The notes beneath the pieces are model-generated. The model saw only the letters and a list, made by a program, of their open reading frames with translations, did no database searches and was not told where the DNA came from. A DNA stretch of 64,000 nt from Bacteroidia bacterium (GTDB taxonomy: Bacteria; Bacteroidota; Bacteroidia; AKYH767-A; OLB10), in contig JBAOIA010000011.1 in NCBI GenBank assembly GCA_037045145.1, forward strand, positions 558,001-622,000. Direction: 5' to 3'. Of the stretch, positions 19,103 to 28,677 are shown piece by piece (within the stretch, counting starts at the first letter, position 1; each line of letters opens with the position of its first letter). The translations under genes and the position numbers were made by a program.

Positions 19103-20260
19103 CTAAACCTGTTTTTTTAGAACAATACGGAACGTTGTTCCTTTTTGAGGTTCAGAGTTTTTTACAAAAATGTGTCCGTTGTGATACTCTTCAACAATTC
19201 TTTTACTCAAAGAAAGACCTAATCCCCATCCACGGGTCTTAGAAGTGTAACCGGGCTTAAAAACAGTTTTAAATTTTGATTTGGGAATACCTTTGCCACT
19301 ATCAGAAATATCTATATATATAAACTGTAGCTGATCGGTAATCAGAACATCAATTTTTCCTTCTCCATCCATAGCATCCACAGCATTTTTAATAAGATTT
19401 TCCAGCACCCACTCAAATAAAGGAATATTTAAAGGAGCAAGAACCTGATGTGGCTGTGCAGTGTTTAGACTAAAAATCACCTTACTTGATGTACGTGAAC
19501 GTATGTAGGAAATAGCATTTTCAATAACCGAATAAACATCCTCTTTACGAAGCACCGGTGCTGACCCGATTTTTGAAAAACGTTCGGTTATGGTATTTAA
19601 CCTTGCAACATCTTTTTCAAGCTCTGCCACATGATTCTGATCTTGTGCCGTTGACTTAAAATATTCAATCCAGGCCATAAGGCTGCTTAAGGGTGTCCCC
19701 AACTGATGTGCAGTTTCTTTAGCCATACCAACCCAAACCTGATTTTGTTCTGCTTTGCGTGAGGTGCTGAATGCCAAGTAGCTTACCAATAAAAACAAGG
19801 CAATTATTGCTAATTGAAAATACGGGTAGTAACGCAGTTGATATAACAAACCGGAGTCTTCGTAATAAATATAGTTTTTCTGATTGTTGGCAAAAGAGAT
19901 TTCAATAGGCTCATGTCTTTTTTTCATTTGCAGGAGCATTTCCTGAACATATTGATTGTCATTGACTTTTGCTGTATCAAGATTAATGTGCGACAAAACA
20001 TTTCCGTTTTCATCAGTTAAAATAGCAGGCACAGTGTTATTATCCTGTAAAACCATTAAAGAAAAACTGATATCACCGGCTTCTACAGAAATATTGGCAA
20101 GTTGCTTGGATGCTTCTGCCCAAAGTTGAACTTTTTTACGTTCTTCTTCGCTTAACTTTTTTACCAGATTATTGGTGTACCACAAAGACAATAGTCCTAT
20201 GAGTATAGCCGAGGCTAAAAGCAAAAGCTTCCATTGTTGTTTTTGTGTGTAAATATTCAC
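19103..20260 (-). CDS. Membrane sensor histidine kinase
   Basis: The protein has 385 aa. Two membrane helices (about 11-30 and 148-166) flank a periplasmic sensor of ~115 residues. The phosphoacceptor box is GMAKETAHQLGTPLSSLMAW; the ATPase has an N-box ENLIKNAVDAMDG, a G1 box DSGKGIPKSK and a G2 box GWGLGLSLSKRIVEEY. All catalytic boxes are intact. No response regulator is adjacent, so it is an orphan kinase within this window. Confidence 0.92.
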   Translation of the reverse strand: MNIYTQKQQWKLLLLASAILIGLLSLWYTNNLVKKLSEEERKKVQLWAEASKQLANISVEAGDISFSLMVLQDNNTVPAILTDENGNVLSHINLDTAKVNDNQYVQEMLLQMKKRHEPIEISFANNQKNYIYYEDSGLLYQLRYYPYFQLAIIALFLLVSYLAFSTSRKAEQNQVWVGMAKETAHQLGTPLSSLMAWIEYFKSTAQDQNHVAELEKDVARLNTITERFSKIGSAPVLRKEDVYSVIENAISYIRSRTSSKVIFSLNTAQPHQVLAPLNIPLFEWVLENLIKNAVDAMDGEGKIDVLITDQLQFIYIDISDSGKGIPKSKFKTVFKPGYTSKTRGWGLGLSLSKRIVEEYHNGHIFVKNSEPQKGTTFRIVLKKQV

Positions 20261-20410
20261 CCCTTTAAAATAAATCTTACTTACAGTTCAGGTAAAAGTC
20301 TTTCTATATTCGGATGAATTAATTGGATTACAGGTGCAATAATACTTCTTTTCTTTCAAAAAAACAGTAATTCTTTTTACAAAAATTAAAACCGATGCAA
20401 CCCTTACCCC

Positions 20411-20418
20411 TACTTTTG
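20411..20418 (+). promoter_or_regulatory. Bacteroidota -7 box TACTTTTG upstream of ECF sigma gene
   Basis: An exact TAnnTTTG match ends 23 bases before the ATG of the sigma factor gene, giving a leader of about 20 nt. Confidence 0.6.
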
Positions 20419-20441
20419 CATCTTTAAAGATAATAGCAGTA

Positions 20442-20969
20442 ATGCTCAATGAACAAATCATACAAGGTTGTAAAGACAGACAAGGCAAGGCGCAACGTCA
20501 GCTTTATGAACTTGTGGCAGGACGAATGATGGGAATTTGCCTCCGTTATTCCAAAGATGATGAAGAGGCCAAAGACTTGTTGCAGGAAGGGTTCATTAAA
20601 GTGTTTCAGCAGATTGACGCCTTTAGAGGCGAGGGTTCTTTTGAAGGTTGGATTAAAAAAATCTTTATCAACACTGCGTTAGAGAGTATAAGAAAAAAAA
20701 AATTACTTACACAACCGCTGGATGATGAAGAAGATGCAAGTGACAATTTTCTGATTCAGGAAAATAAATTAGAAGCCAAGGAGTTGCTTCAGATGATTAG
20801 AAAGTTGCCTGATGGATACAGAGTGGTTTTTAACCTTTATGCTATAGAAGGTTTTAACCACAAAGAAATTGCACAGCAGTTGAATATTACAGAAGGAACC
20901 TCAAAGTCGCAGTATGCCAGGGCAAGACAATTTTTGCAGAAAATGCTGACAGAAGAAAAAGTAAAATAA
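20442..20969 (+). CDS. ECF-type RNA polymerase sigma factor
   Basis: The protein has 175 aa, with region 2 (ICLRYSKDDEEAKDLLQEGFIKVFQQI) and region 4 (LPDGYRVVFNLYAIEGFNHK, then EIAQQLNITEGTSKSQYARA). It directs RNA polymerase to its own promoter set. The next gene begins 21 bases downstream and encodes a membrane-anchored protein whose N-terminus looks like an anti-sigma domain, the usual ECF arrangement. Confidence 0.94.
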   Translation: MLNEQIIQGCKDRQGKAQRQLYELVAGRMMGICLRYSKDDEEAKDLLQEGFIKVFQQIDAFRGEGSFEGWIKKIFINTALESIRKKKLLTQPLDDEEDASDNFLIQENKLEAKELLQMIRKLPDGYRVVFNLYAIEGFNHKEIAQQLNITEGTSKSQYARARQFLQKMLTEEKVK

Positions 20970-20990
20970 ATATCCGCATAAGGATTAAAA

Positions 20991-21905
20991 ATGAAAGAAG
21001 TTAAAAACATAGAACAGATATTTAAAGATGCGTTCAGCAACTTTGAAGCACCTGTTGATTCTTCTTTATGGCAAGGAATAGAAAAATCGCTGCCTGCAAA
21101 TCCTGCTCCGCCATCTAAGGTTTCATTTTTGGCAAAACAGGCAGCATATCTCAAAATTACAGGAGCAGTTATTGCTGTTGCAACGGCAGTTACAGCGGTG
21201 TTGTATTTTTCAAATAAGAATGAAGAGGGTATTGTACAAAACGTAACACGTATAAATAACGAAACCACTAAAGCAGTTGAACCGGCAAAACAAAAAATTG
21301 AGGAGCTAAATACTGAAAAAGCCTCGAATACAGAAAAAATAAATTCTTCAGAAGAGCTAAAAACAAAAAAACCAGCAACAGTTGAGCCTGTTAAGGCTGA
21401 TCAGTCAAATAATGTTGAAGAAAATAAATCTGTTCAGATTAATGCGCTACCGTCTTCGAAAGAGGAAGCTATGATACCGCAGCCACAGACAGATAAACAA
21501 ATTATATATAGTCCCAAGACCAATACAACTGCTGAGCCAATAAAAGACACTGAGGTTAAGAAAACAGAAATGAAGAAGCCCGAAGCCAAAACATCAGTTA
21601 GTTCAGAAGGTAAAATATTACCTTTGCCCGGCCTTGGCAATATGGTTTTTACACCAAATGGCGATGGCATAGGCGATTGGTTTGAATTTGATGACAGCAA
21701 TTTGAGCGAATTGTCAGTTAAGATTTATTCCCTGAAGGGATATAAATTGGTGAGTGAGTGGCACACACATGGTGGACGTTGGGATGGTAATCTTCAAAAC
21801 GGAAATCCTGCCGAAGAAGGAATTTATTTAGTGATGATTCAGGCAAAAGGAATGGATCAGACAAATTATAAAAGCACAATAAAGCTGCAATTAAGAAGAA
21901 ATTAA
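20991..21905 (+). CDS. Anti-sigma-like membrane protein with T9SS type B (CHU_C) C-terminal domain
   Basis: The protein has 304 aa. Residues 1-50 are cytoplasmic-like and contain FKDAFSNFEAPVDSSLWQGI, a pattern seen before the helix in Bacteroidota ECF-linked membrane proteins. One membrane helix lies near 57-78, followed by a Lys/Glu/Pro/Thr-rich linker (about 85-205). Residues ~212-304 form a gliding-associated C-terminal domain (MVFTPNGDGIGDWFEF, then GGRWDGNLQNG). Such domains are normally sorting signals for T9SS type B cargo, yet there is no cleavable signal peptide here. The C-terminus is therefore predicted in the periplasm. It is co-directional with the sigma gene and with the giant type B protein that follows. 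Confidence 0.75.
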   Translation: MKEVKNIEQIFKDAFSNFEAPVDSSLWQGIEKSLPANPAPPSKVSFLAKQAAYLKITGAVIAVATAVTAVLYFSNKNEEGIVQNVTRINNETTKAVEPAKQKIEELNTEKASNTEKINSSEELKTKKPATVEPVKADQSNNVEENKSVQINALPSSKEEAMIPQPQTDKQIIYSPKTNTTAEPIKDTEVKKTEMKKPEAKTSVSSEGKILPLPGLGNMVFTPNGDGIGDWFEFDDSNLSELSVKIYSLKGYKLVSEWHTHGGRWDGNLQNGNPAEEGIYLVMIQAKGMDQTNYKSTIKLQLRRN

Positions 21906-21941
21906 AATTAACAAAGTATAAAAACTAAACATCAAATTATC

Positions 21942-24900
21942 ATGAGTAAACTTTTAGCCAGATTAACAGCATTGATGCTGGTAGCAACAATGTTTGTGCC
22001 TGTCAGCAGTAAGGCATCACACCTTGCTGCAGGTGATATTTATTACACCTATACAGGTACCCCTAACACGTTTTTAATAACACTACGTCTATACCGCGAT
22101 TGTGCAGGTATAACTATGTCCTCATCAGAAACCGTATGTTATACCTCTGCAAGTTGTAATATCAGTCAGAGTATTACCGTAAACTTAGTTCCCGGTTCAG
22201 GACAACAAATTCCTCCATCTCCATGTGTGCCTTCAGCAGGTCCCACAACGTGTCAGGGCGGTACAGCTTATGGAATAGAAGAGTATCTTTATCAGGCTGT
22301 TCTGGTAATGCCTGCCCAGTGTATAGACTGGAAATTTCAATATGAAACTTGTTGCCGTAATGGTAATATCACAACATTAAATAATGCTGCGGCTATGGGT
22401 TTCTATCTTGAAACTACGATGAATAATCTTGATTATCCCACCAACAGTTCGCCACACTTTAATACAATACCTGTAACACAATTTTGTGTAAATAACCAGT
22501 TCTATTTCGATCAGGGAGCTACAGATCCTGATAACGATTCTATTACTTATACCCTAATTAATGCGCAGGATGCTAGCGGTTTTTGTCCTTGGACAGCATT
22601 CGATCTTCAATACAATGCTCCCTATTCTGGAGTATATCCAATTTCATCAGCCAATGGTGTAACTATGGATTTGTTGACCGGTGTAGTTGCCTTTTTGCCA
22701 AATTTATTGCAGAATGGTGTAATAGCAGTTCGTTGTTTTGAATACGACCGTGTAACAGGTTTATTAAAAACAATTGGTAAACGCGAAATACAAATCAACA
22801 TCGTTTCAACTTGTACTGTGGTAACTCCCGGTTTCGACAGTGCACAGGTTGCAAGTGGTGTAAATATTGTAATTGATGGTATCAATAACGTTACCTGTGA
22901 CGATACAACTTTTTATATTCAGGTAAATCCACCCGTACAGTGTGGTTCTATCGTTCCTTCTGATATTCGTTTCCTTGACCCAAGTGGACTTCCAAATCCT
23001 GTAACTTCAGCAGTAGGCGTTAACTGTGTTAACGGTCTTACAGATTCAGTTATGGTAACGGTGCTTAACCCGATTCCAACCGGTACATCTTATATATTTA
23101 CTAAAATAGGTAATGATGGAAACACTTTCCTTAGTGAGTGTGGCTCGCCAATGAATGAGTTCGATACGTTAACCATTAATCTTTATGATTCAGTACCCTA
23201 TACCTTTGATGTAACAGATACATTGGATTGTACTTTCGATTCCTTATTTATTATAAGTAATCAGCTGATTGACTGCTTTACTATTAGTGCAGACGGTTCT
23301 GATTTTACGTTAGTGGATGCCAACGGAACGCCAATTACGATTACAGGAGCAACTTGCTTGGGTACTAACGGTGGTCACTTTGGCACCTCCTTCCTGATTA
23401 CTACAGTTCCTACAACCAATGCCGCAGGACCATTAACCTTAATAGTCAATACCGGTAGTGACTTAAACACTATAGCCAATGGTTGCGGAACCATGGTATT
23501 ACAGGATGATACTCTTGGAACTATTCAGGTTCGGAATAATATTACATTGAGTTTAGGTCCGGATATTACAGTTTGTGCCAGCGATCCTGCACCTGTTTTA
23601 AATGCAGGAAATCACCCGGGTGCAACTTTTGACTGGTTGCTGAATGGTAATTCTACAGGACTAACATCACAAACCATAACTCCAACAACAAGTGGAACAT
23701 ATATAGTAAATGTTCAGTCATCAGTATCATGTTTCGGCAGCGATACAGTTGTAGTGAATCTTATTCCATCGCCTGCTGTGAATCTGGGTACAGACTTAAC
23801 ACTTTGTGCAAGTGATCCATTCCCAACATTAGATGCCGGTAATCCCGGTGCTACATACCAATGGTTTCTTAACGATACATTAATTGCTGGTGCAACTTCA
23901 CAACAATTTACACCAACAATTGCCGGTACTTACTATGTTGAAGTTAGCACAGGTGCAACTTGTTTAGGACGTGACACAATTACTATTTCACAAGTACAAC
24001 AACTAAGTGTTTCCTTAAATGATCTTTCTTATTGCAGCGGTAATGCTGTTACACTGCAATCAACATCAGCAAACAGCGGTGTAAATTATGCTTGGACATT
24101 GAATGGTAATCCTATTTCTGGTCAAACTGGAGCATCTGTTCCGGTTACCGGCTCAGGCGTTTACGCAGTAACAATTTCAACAGGATCTTGCACAGCTAAT
24201 GACTCAGCTATTGTGACGGAAGTTGAACAGCCTACGGCTTCGTTATCTAATATTTCACAATGCGACAATGTAACACTTCCTGTTCTGAATCCGGGTTATG
24301 TACCTTCTGCCGGTGCTAACGCTGTTTTCAGCTGGACATTAAACAGCAACCCTGTTGGTGGTAATGATCAGACATTAAATACAGCTACAACCGGTGCAGG
24401 AAATTATAGTGTTACTATTACGAACACATCAAATGGATTTACTTGTACGGCTACTGCTTCAATGACGTTAACTATCAACCCTACACCAACTGTTGATATT
24501 GGAAATAATGTTACGCAGTGTGCAGGTGCTACTCCGGCAACCCTTGCAACAGTTAACACTGCCGGTAACACCTACCAGTGGTCGCTTAACAATAACATTA
24601 TAGCAGGTGCTAACGATACAAGCATTACTGCAACATCTGCAGGTACCTATAGTGTTTTAGTTACAAGTGCAGGCGGATGTACCAATACAGATAACGTAGT
24701 TGTTTCTATCAATGCATTACCAACTCCTGAAATTCATGACGAATTACAGAAGTTAGACAGCGTACTTTTCTGCGCAACTCAAAACCCTGCTCCGGTTTTA
24801 AGCTTAACAAACAATGTGTTTATTCAAAGCTACAACTGGACATTGGATGGTAATAATTTATCTGCAAATGCTAACGTAACTGTAGCGGCTATTGGTGAAT

Positions 24901-25229
24901 ATCAGGTAACTGTTGTTGACTCTAATGGCTGCAGCAACACAGATGTTATCCGTGTAATTGAAGCACCATGCGACCTTGAAATATTTAACGTTATTACTCC
25001 AAATAACGATGGTAAGAACGATGTGTTTGAAGTTAAAAACCTAATGGATTTCAAGACACGTAAACTCACAGTTTTCAACCGTTGGGGCAAGAAAGTTTAT
25101 AGTGCCGACCCATATAACAACGATTGGGATGGCGGTAATCAGGCTGCAGGAGTTTATTACTTCATTCTGGAGTATGATAATGGTATCAAATCAGGTGATA
25201 AAAAAGGATCGTTTAATATTATTCGATAA
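21942..25229 (+). CDS. Giant T9SS type B (gliding motility-associated C-terminal) surface protein
   Basis: The protein has 1095 aa. After the signal peptide (1-26) comes a Cys-rich N-terminal domain typical of CHU-type large proteins (SHLAAGDIYYTYTG, then ITLRLYRDC). From about residue 530 at least five Ig-like/PKD-type repeats appear, each with a C-x(n)-L-x-A-G and W-x-L-N-G/N core. The last ~90 residues are a type B sorting domain (VITPNNDGKNDVFEV, RWGKKVYS, NDWDGG). It should be exported by T9SS and act as an adhesin-like surface protein. It follows the sigma and anti-sigma-like genes with a 36-base gap and ends at a strong terminator. Confidence 0.88.
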   Translation: MSKLLARLTALMLVATMFVPVSSKASHLAAGDIYYTYTGTPNTFLITLRLYRDCAGITMSSSETVCYTSASCNISQSITVNLVPGSGQQIPPSPCVPSAGPTTCQGGTAYGIEEYLYQAVLVMPAQCIDWKFQYETCCRNGNITTLNNAAAMGFYLETTMNNLDYPTNSSPHFNTIPVTQFCVNNQFYFDQGATDPDNDSITYTLINAQDASGFCPWTAFDLQYNAPYSGVYPISSANGVTMDLLTGVVAFLPNLLQNGVIAVRCFEYDRVTGLLKTIGKREIQINIVSTCTVVTPGFDSAQVASGVNIVIDGINNVTCDDTTFYIQVNPPVQCGSIVPSDIRFLDPSGLPNPVTSAVGVNCVNGLTDSVMVTVLNPIPTGTSYIFTKIGNDGNTFLSECGSPMNEFDTLTINLYDSVPYTFDVTDTLDCTFDSLFIISNQLIDCFTISADGSDFTLVDANGTPITITGATCLGTNGGHFGTSFLITTVPTTNAAGPLTLIVNTGSDLNTIANGCGTMVLQDDTLGTIQVRNNITLSLGPDITVCASDPAPVLNAGNHPGATFDWLLNGNSTGLTSQTITPTTSGTYIVNVQSSVSCFGSDTVVVNLIPSPAVNLGTDLTLCASDPFPTLDAGNPGATYQWFLNDTLIAGATSQQFTPTIAGTYYVEVSTGATCLGRDTITISQVQQLSVSLNDLSYCSGNAVTLQSTSANSGVNYAWTLNGNPISGQTGASVPVTGSGVYAVTISTGSCTANDSAIVTEVEQPTASLSNISQCDNVTLPVLNPGYVPSAGANAVFSWTLNSNPVGGNDQTLNTATTGAGNYSVTITNTSNGFTCTATASMTLTINPTPTVDIGNNVTQCAGATPATLATVNTAGNTYQWSLNNNIIAGANDTSITATSAGTYSVLVTSAGGCTNTDNVVVSINALPTPEIHDELQKLDSVLFCATQNPAPVLSLTNNVFIQSYNWTLDGNNLSANANVTVAAIGEYQVTVVDSNGCSNTDVIRVIEAPCDLEIFNVITPNNDGKNDVFEVKNLMDFKTRKLTVFNRWGKKVYSADPYNNDWDGGNQAAGVYYFILEYDNGIKSGDKKGSFNIIR

Positions 25230-25252
25230 GTTGCCAAGAGTTTATAATTTTG

Positions 25253-25288
25253 CAGGAGCGTTCTTGAAAAGAACGCTCCTGTTTTTTT
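25253..25288 (+). terminator. Rho-independent terminator of the sigma-surface-protein operon
   Basis: A perfect 13-bp stem (25253-25265 with 25269-25281) around a 3-nt loop is followed by seven T. Confidence 0.93.
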
Positions 25289-25308
25289 AATACTGTTGCA
25301 TAAATTTT

Positions 25309-26262
25309 ATGAAAGTAACCGATCATTTTAAAAAGTCTGACAAGACCTTATTTAGTATCGAAATTCTACCTCCGTTAAAAGGAAAAAGCATTCAATCTAT
25401 TTTTAATGCAATAGATCCGTTGATGGAATTTAAACCTCCTTTTATAGATGTTACCTATCATCGCGAAGAGTTTGTATATAAAAAGCGAGAAGGTGGTTAT
25501 CTCGAAAAAATTTCAATAAGAAAACGTCCGGGCACAGTTGGTATTTGTGCCGCCATTATGAATAACTATAAGGTGGATGCAGTTCCCCATATTATATGTG
25601 GAGGATTTACCCGCGAAGAAACCGAGAATGCATTAATTGACCTCAGCTTTTTGGGAATAGATAATGTTCTTTTACTCAGAGGTGATTCTGAAAAACATGA
25701 ATCGCATTTTACACCAGAACCCGGTGGACATGCCTATGCTCTTGATTTGGTTGAACAAGTAGTGAGTATGAATTCCGGTACTTTTTTAGACGATGATCTA
25801 AAAGGGGTGGAACCGACAAAATTTTGTATCGGTGTGGCCGGTTATCCTGAGAAACATTTTGAAGCACCAAACCTGAATACAGATATCTCTTTTCTGAAGA
25901 AAAAAGTGGATGCAGGGGCACAGTATATAGTTACACAAATGTTTTATGACAATCAGAAATATTTTGATTTTGTAAACAGATGTCGCAATGCAGGTATAAA
26001 TGTTCCTATAATACCCGGACTTAAGCCCATATCAACAAAAAAGCAAACTGCCATCTTGCCTAAAACTTTTTTTATTGATATACCGGATGATTTGATTCAG
26101 GAAATCGAAAATTGCAAAAGTGATGATGCAGTAAAACAAGCTGGTATAGAATGGGCTGTGGCACAAGCTAAAGAGCTCATTAAGTTTGGCGTTCCTTGTC
26201 TTCATTTTTATACAATGGGCAATCCGGAAAATATCAGAAAAATTGCATCACAATTATTCTAA
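25309..26262 (+). CDS. metF: Methylenetetrahydrofolate reductase
   Basis: The protein has 317 aa, a TIM-barrel flavoprotein that reduces 5,10-methylene-THF to 5-methyl-THF for methionine synthesis. Visible motifs are SIEILPP with the catalytic Glu, the FAD-binding DNVLLLRGDSEK, the PEKHFEAPN substrate loop, and the QMFYDNQKYFDFVNRCR helix. It starts just after a terminator. I see no SAM riboswitch in the 20-base gap. Confidence 0.95.
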   Translation: MKVTDHFKKSDKTLFSIEILPPLKGKSIQSIFNAIDPLMEFKPPFIDVTYHREEFVYKKREGGYLEKISIRKRPGTVGICAAIMNNYKVDAVPHIICGGFTREETENALIDLSFLGIDNVLLLRGDSEKHESHFTPEPGGHAYALDLVEQVVSMNSGTFLDDDLKGVEPTKFCIGVAGYPEKHFEAPNLNTDISFLKKKVDAGAQYIVTQMFYDNQKYFDFVNRCRNAGINVPIIPGLKPISTKKQTAILPKTFFIDIPDDLIQEIENCKSDDAVKQAGIEWAVAQAKELIKFGVPCLHFYTMGNPENIRKIASQLF

Positions 26263-26334
26263 TGATTCAAGTATCCAAACAAAAGGCTAAAACTTTTAAA
26301 CACAATAGGTGTTTATACCTCAAACCCCACTCAG

Positions 26335-27222
26335 TTGAACCGGTTTTCGATTAAAGACATAGAAATTCTTACAGGAATAAAACCACATACCATTCGTATT
26401 TGGGAGCAGCGTTATGGTATCATTAAGCCACAGCGTACGGCAACTAATATCCGCTATTACACAGAGAATGATTTAAAATTGATGCTCAATGTTTCTTTGT
26501 TGAATAAGATGGGTTTTAAGATTTCTAAAATAACGTGTCTTAAACCTAATGAAATCGAGCATAAAGTTTTATCGTTAGTAGAGCAAGCCAATGATGCAGA
26601 TATTAATCTCAGCGCATTATTGAATTGTATGGTCAGGCTTGATGAGGACACGTTTGAACATCTATTAAATAAATATCTGGAAACAAACGGGCTGGAAATT
26701 ACAATGACAAAAATCCTGTTTCCTTTTTTATACAGAATAGGATTGCTGTGGCAGACAGGCTCCATCACTCCTGCCTACGAACATTTTTTTACCAATCTTG
26801 TGCGACAGAAGATTATTGCTGCAATAGACAAGCAAGTCTTGTCACCATCTCCAGATGCTAAAAGATTTTTGCTCTTTCTGCCTCCAAACGAACCTCATGA
26901 ATTAGGACTTTTATATGCACACTTTGTAATTAGACAACGTGGTCATAGGTCAGTCTATATGGGTCTTAACCTGCCAATTGATCATATCATTTGTGCTCAC
27001 GAATGTTGTCAACCGGATTTTATTGTGACAACATTAACATCCTGCATAAAAATTAATGCCATAGAAGAATTTATTGTCCAGATTTCAAAAACATTTTCAA
27101 AAAGCAGAATATTACTTTCCGGTGCACAGGCGGTAAACCGAAGTTTGCATCTGCCACAAAATGTTCAGGTAATATCTGACTTTGATGACTTTATTCAATA
27201 TATTGAAAACAGGGTTAATTAA
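26335..27222 (+). CDS. MerR family regulator with B12-binding-like domain
   Basis: The protein has 295 aa from a TTG start, chosen because the MerR helix-turn-helix begins at once (FSIKDIEILTGIKPHTIRIW, then EQRYGI). Residues ~80-170 look like the helical cap and ~175-295 like the Rossmann domain of cobalamin-binding regulators, with PHELG in NEPHELGLLYAHF as the likely lower-ligand His motif (D/E-x-H-x-x-G). Relatives such as CarH/LitR use adenosylcobalamin as a light sensor to repress carotenoid genes; no carotenoid gene is in this window. It is followed 63 bases later by a sulfur-metabolism operon. Confidence 0.85.
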   Translation: MNRFSIKDIEILTGIKPHTIRIWEQRYGIIKPQRTATNIRYYTENDLKLMLNVSLLNKMGFKISKITCLKPNEIEHKVLSLVEQANDADINLSALLNCMVRLDEDTFEHLLNKYLETNGLEITMTKILFPFLYRIGLLWQTGSITPAYEHFFTNLVRQKIIAAIDKQVLSPSPDAKRFLLFLPPNEPHELGLLYAHFVIRQRGHRSVYMGLNLPIDHIICAHECCQPDFIVTTLTSCIKINAIEEFIVQISKTFSKSRILLSGAQAVNRSLHLPQNVQVISDFDDFIQYIENRVN

Positions 27223-27257
27223 TCATTACTTTATTTCATTCATTATTTTAAAAAGTG

Positions 27258-27265
27258 TAGCTTTG
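27258..27265 (+). promoter_or_regulatory. Bacteroidota -7 box TAGCTTTG
   Basis: An exact TAnnTTTG match ends 20 bases before the ATG of the persulfide dioxygenase-rhodanese gene. Confidence 0.6.
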
Positions 27266-27285
27266 TTTTAAATCCTAATATAAAC

Positions 27286-28677
27286 ATGTTTATTCAACAA
27301 TTATATACAAGTTGTCTTGCCGAAGCAGCCTATTATATCGAATCAGATGGGCAAGCAGCAATAATAGATCCTATTCGAGAGACAACTCCTTATCTGTCTT
27401 TGTCTGAACAGCGACATGCACACATAACGCATATTTTTGAAACACACTTTCATGCCGACTTTATCAGTGGGCACATTGATTTAGCAAATAAGACAGGTGC
27501 AAAGATTGTTTATGGCCCCGATGCACACACCAACTATCCTGTACATAATGCTAAAGATGGAGAAGAATTTACTATTGGTAAGCTCACCATTAAAGCTATT
27601 CATACACCCGGACATACATTAGAATCAACCTGCTATTTGCTGCTTGATGAAAACAAGAATCCACATTGCATTTTTACAGGCGATACTTTGTTTGTTGGTG
27701 ATGTTGGCAGACCCGACCTGCTTGATGGTAGTGGTATTTCAAAAGAGTTTTTAGCAGAAAAAATGTTTGATTCACTAAATACTAAAATAAAAAATTTACC
27801 GGATAGTGTCATTGTTTATCCTGCTCACGGCCCGGGCTCTGCATGTGGTAAAAACATTGGAAAAGAAACATGGAGTACCATAGGGCAGCAAAAGCAATCG
27901 AACTATTATTTGAAAGAAACAGACAAGACTTCATTTATAAAAAATCTGACTACAGGAATTCTTCCTCCACCCAATTATTTTTTTGAAGATGCCAGAATCA
28001 ACAAACAAGGTTACTTGCCAATTGAAGAGGTAATTGTCAGAAATACAAAACCTTTAGCTTTAGAAGAATTTAAAAATTTAATTGCCAGCGGAACGTTGAT
28101 TCTCGATACAAGAAATGCAGATGATTTTGAGAAGGGCTTTATTCCGGGTTCAGTAAATATAGGACTCAATGGACAGTATGCCAATTGGGTGGGGACGTTA
28201 ATTGCAATTCAACAACCAATAGTGTTAGTTTCAGAAAACGGAAAAGAAGAAGAGAGTATTCTCCGTGCAGCACGTGTGGGTTACGAAAACATTGTTGGTT
28301 ATCTTGAAGGAGGAATAGAAACTTGGAAAAACAATAAACAGGAGTTTCATACCATAAGCTCTGTTGATGCAACCACATTTACCACTTTGCTGAGAACAGG
28401 ACAATACACTGCTTTGGATGTACGAAAGCCCGGTGAGTATGAGTCATCGCATGTAAAAGATTCAATCTTTGTTTCATTGAGCGATATTCCACAGCATTAC
28501 GATAAGTTGGAGAAATCAAAAACATATCTGATTTTTTGTGGTGGAGGATATCGAAGTATGATAGCAGCATCATTGCTTAAAAAGAATGGTTTTGAAAACG
28601 TAATTAATGTATATGGAGGCTTTGGAAAGATTAAAGATTGCAACATATCATTAGAAACTTCACAACCTGTGATGTGA
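27286..28677 (+). CDS. MBL-fold persulfide dioxygenase with two rhodanese domains
   Basis: The protein has 463 aa. Residues 1-235 are an ETHE1-like metallo-beta-lactamase fold with THFHADFISGH (H-x-H-x-D-x-x-x-G-H) and further metal ligands in HTPGHT and the FTGDTLF strand. Two rhodanese modules follow. The first (~255-350) has no Cys at the active loop (VLVSENGKEEES) and is probably inactive. The second (~365-455) keeps Cys in IFCGGGYRS. Such fusions oxidise glutathione or low-molecular persulfides to sulfite and move the sulfane sulfur. A thioredoxin gene overlaps its 3' end. Confidence 0.9.
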   Translation: MFIQQLYTSCLAEAAYYIESDGQAAIIDPIRETTPYLSLSEQRHAHITHIFETHFHADFISGHIDLANKTGAKIVYGPDAHTNYPVHNAKDGEEFTIGKLTIKAIHTPGHTLESTCYLLLDENKNPHCIFTGDTLFVGDVGRPDLLDGSGISKEFLAEKMFDSLNTKIKNLPDSVIVYPAHGPGSACGKNIGKETWSTIGQQKQSNYYLKETDKTSFIKNLTTGILPPPNYFFEDARINKQGYLPIEEVIVRNTKPLALEEFKNLIASGTLILDTRNADDFEKGFIPGSVNIGLNGQYANWVGTLIAIQQPIVLVSENGKEEESILRAARVGYENIVGYLEGGIETWKNNKQEFHTISSVDATTFTTLLRTGQYTALDVRKPGEYESSHVKDSIFVSLSDIPQHYDKLEKSKTYLIFCGGGYRSMIAASLLKKNGFENVINVYGGFGKIKDCNISLETSQPVM

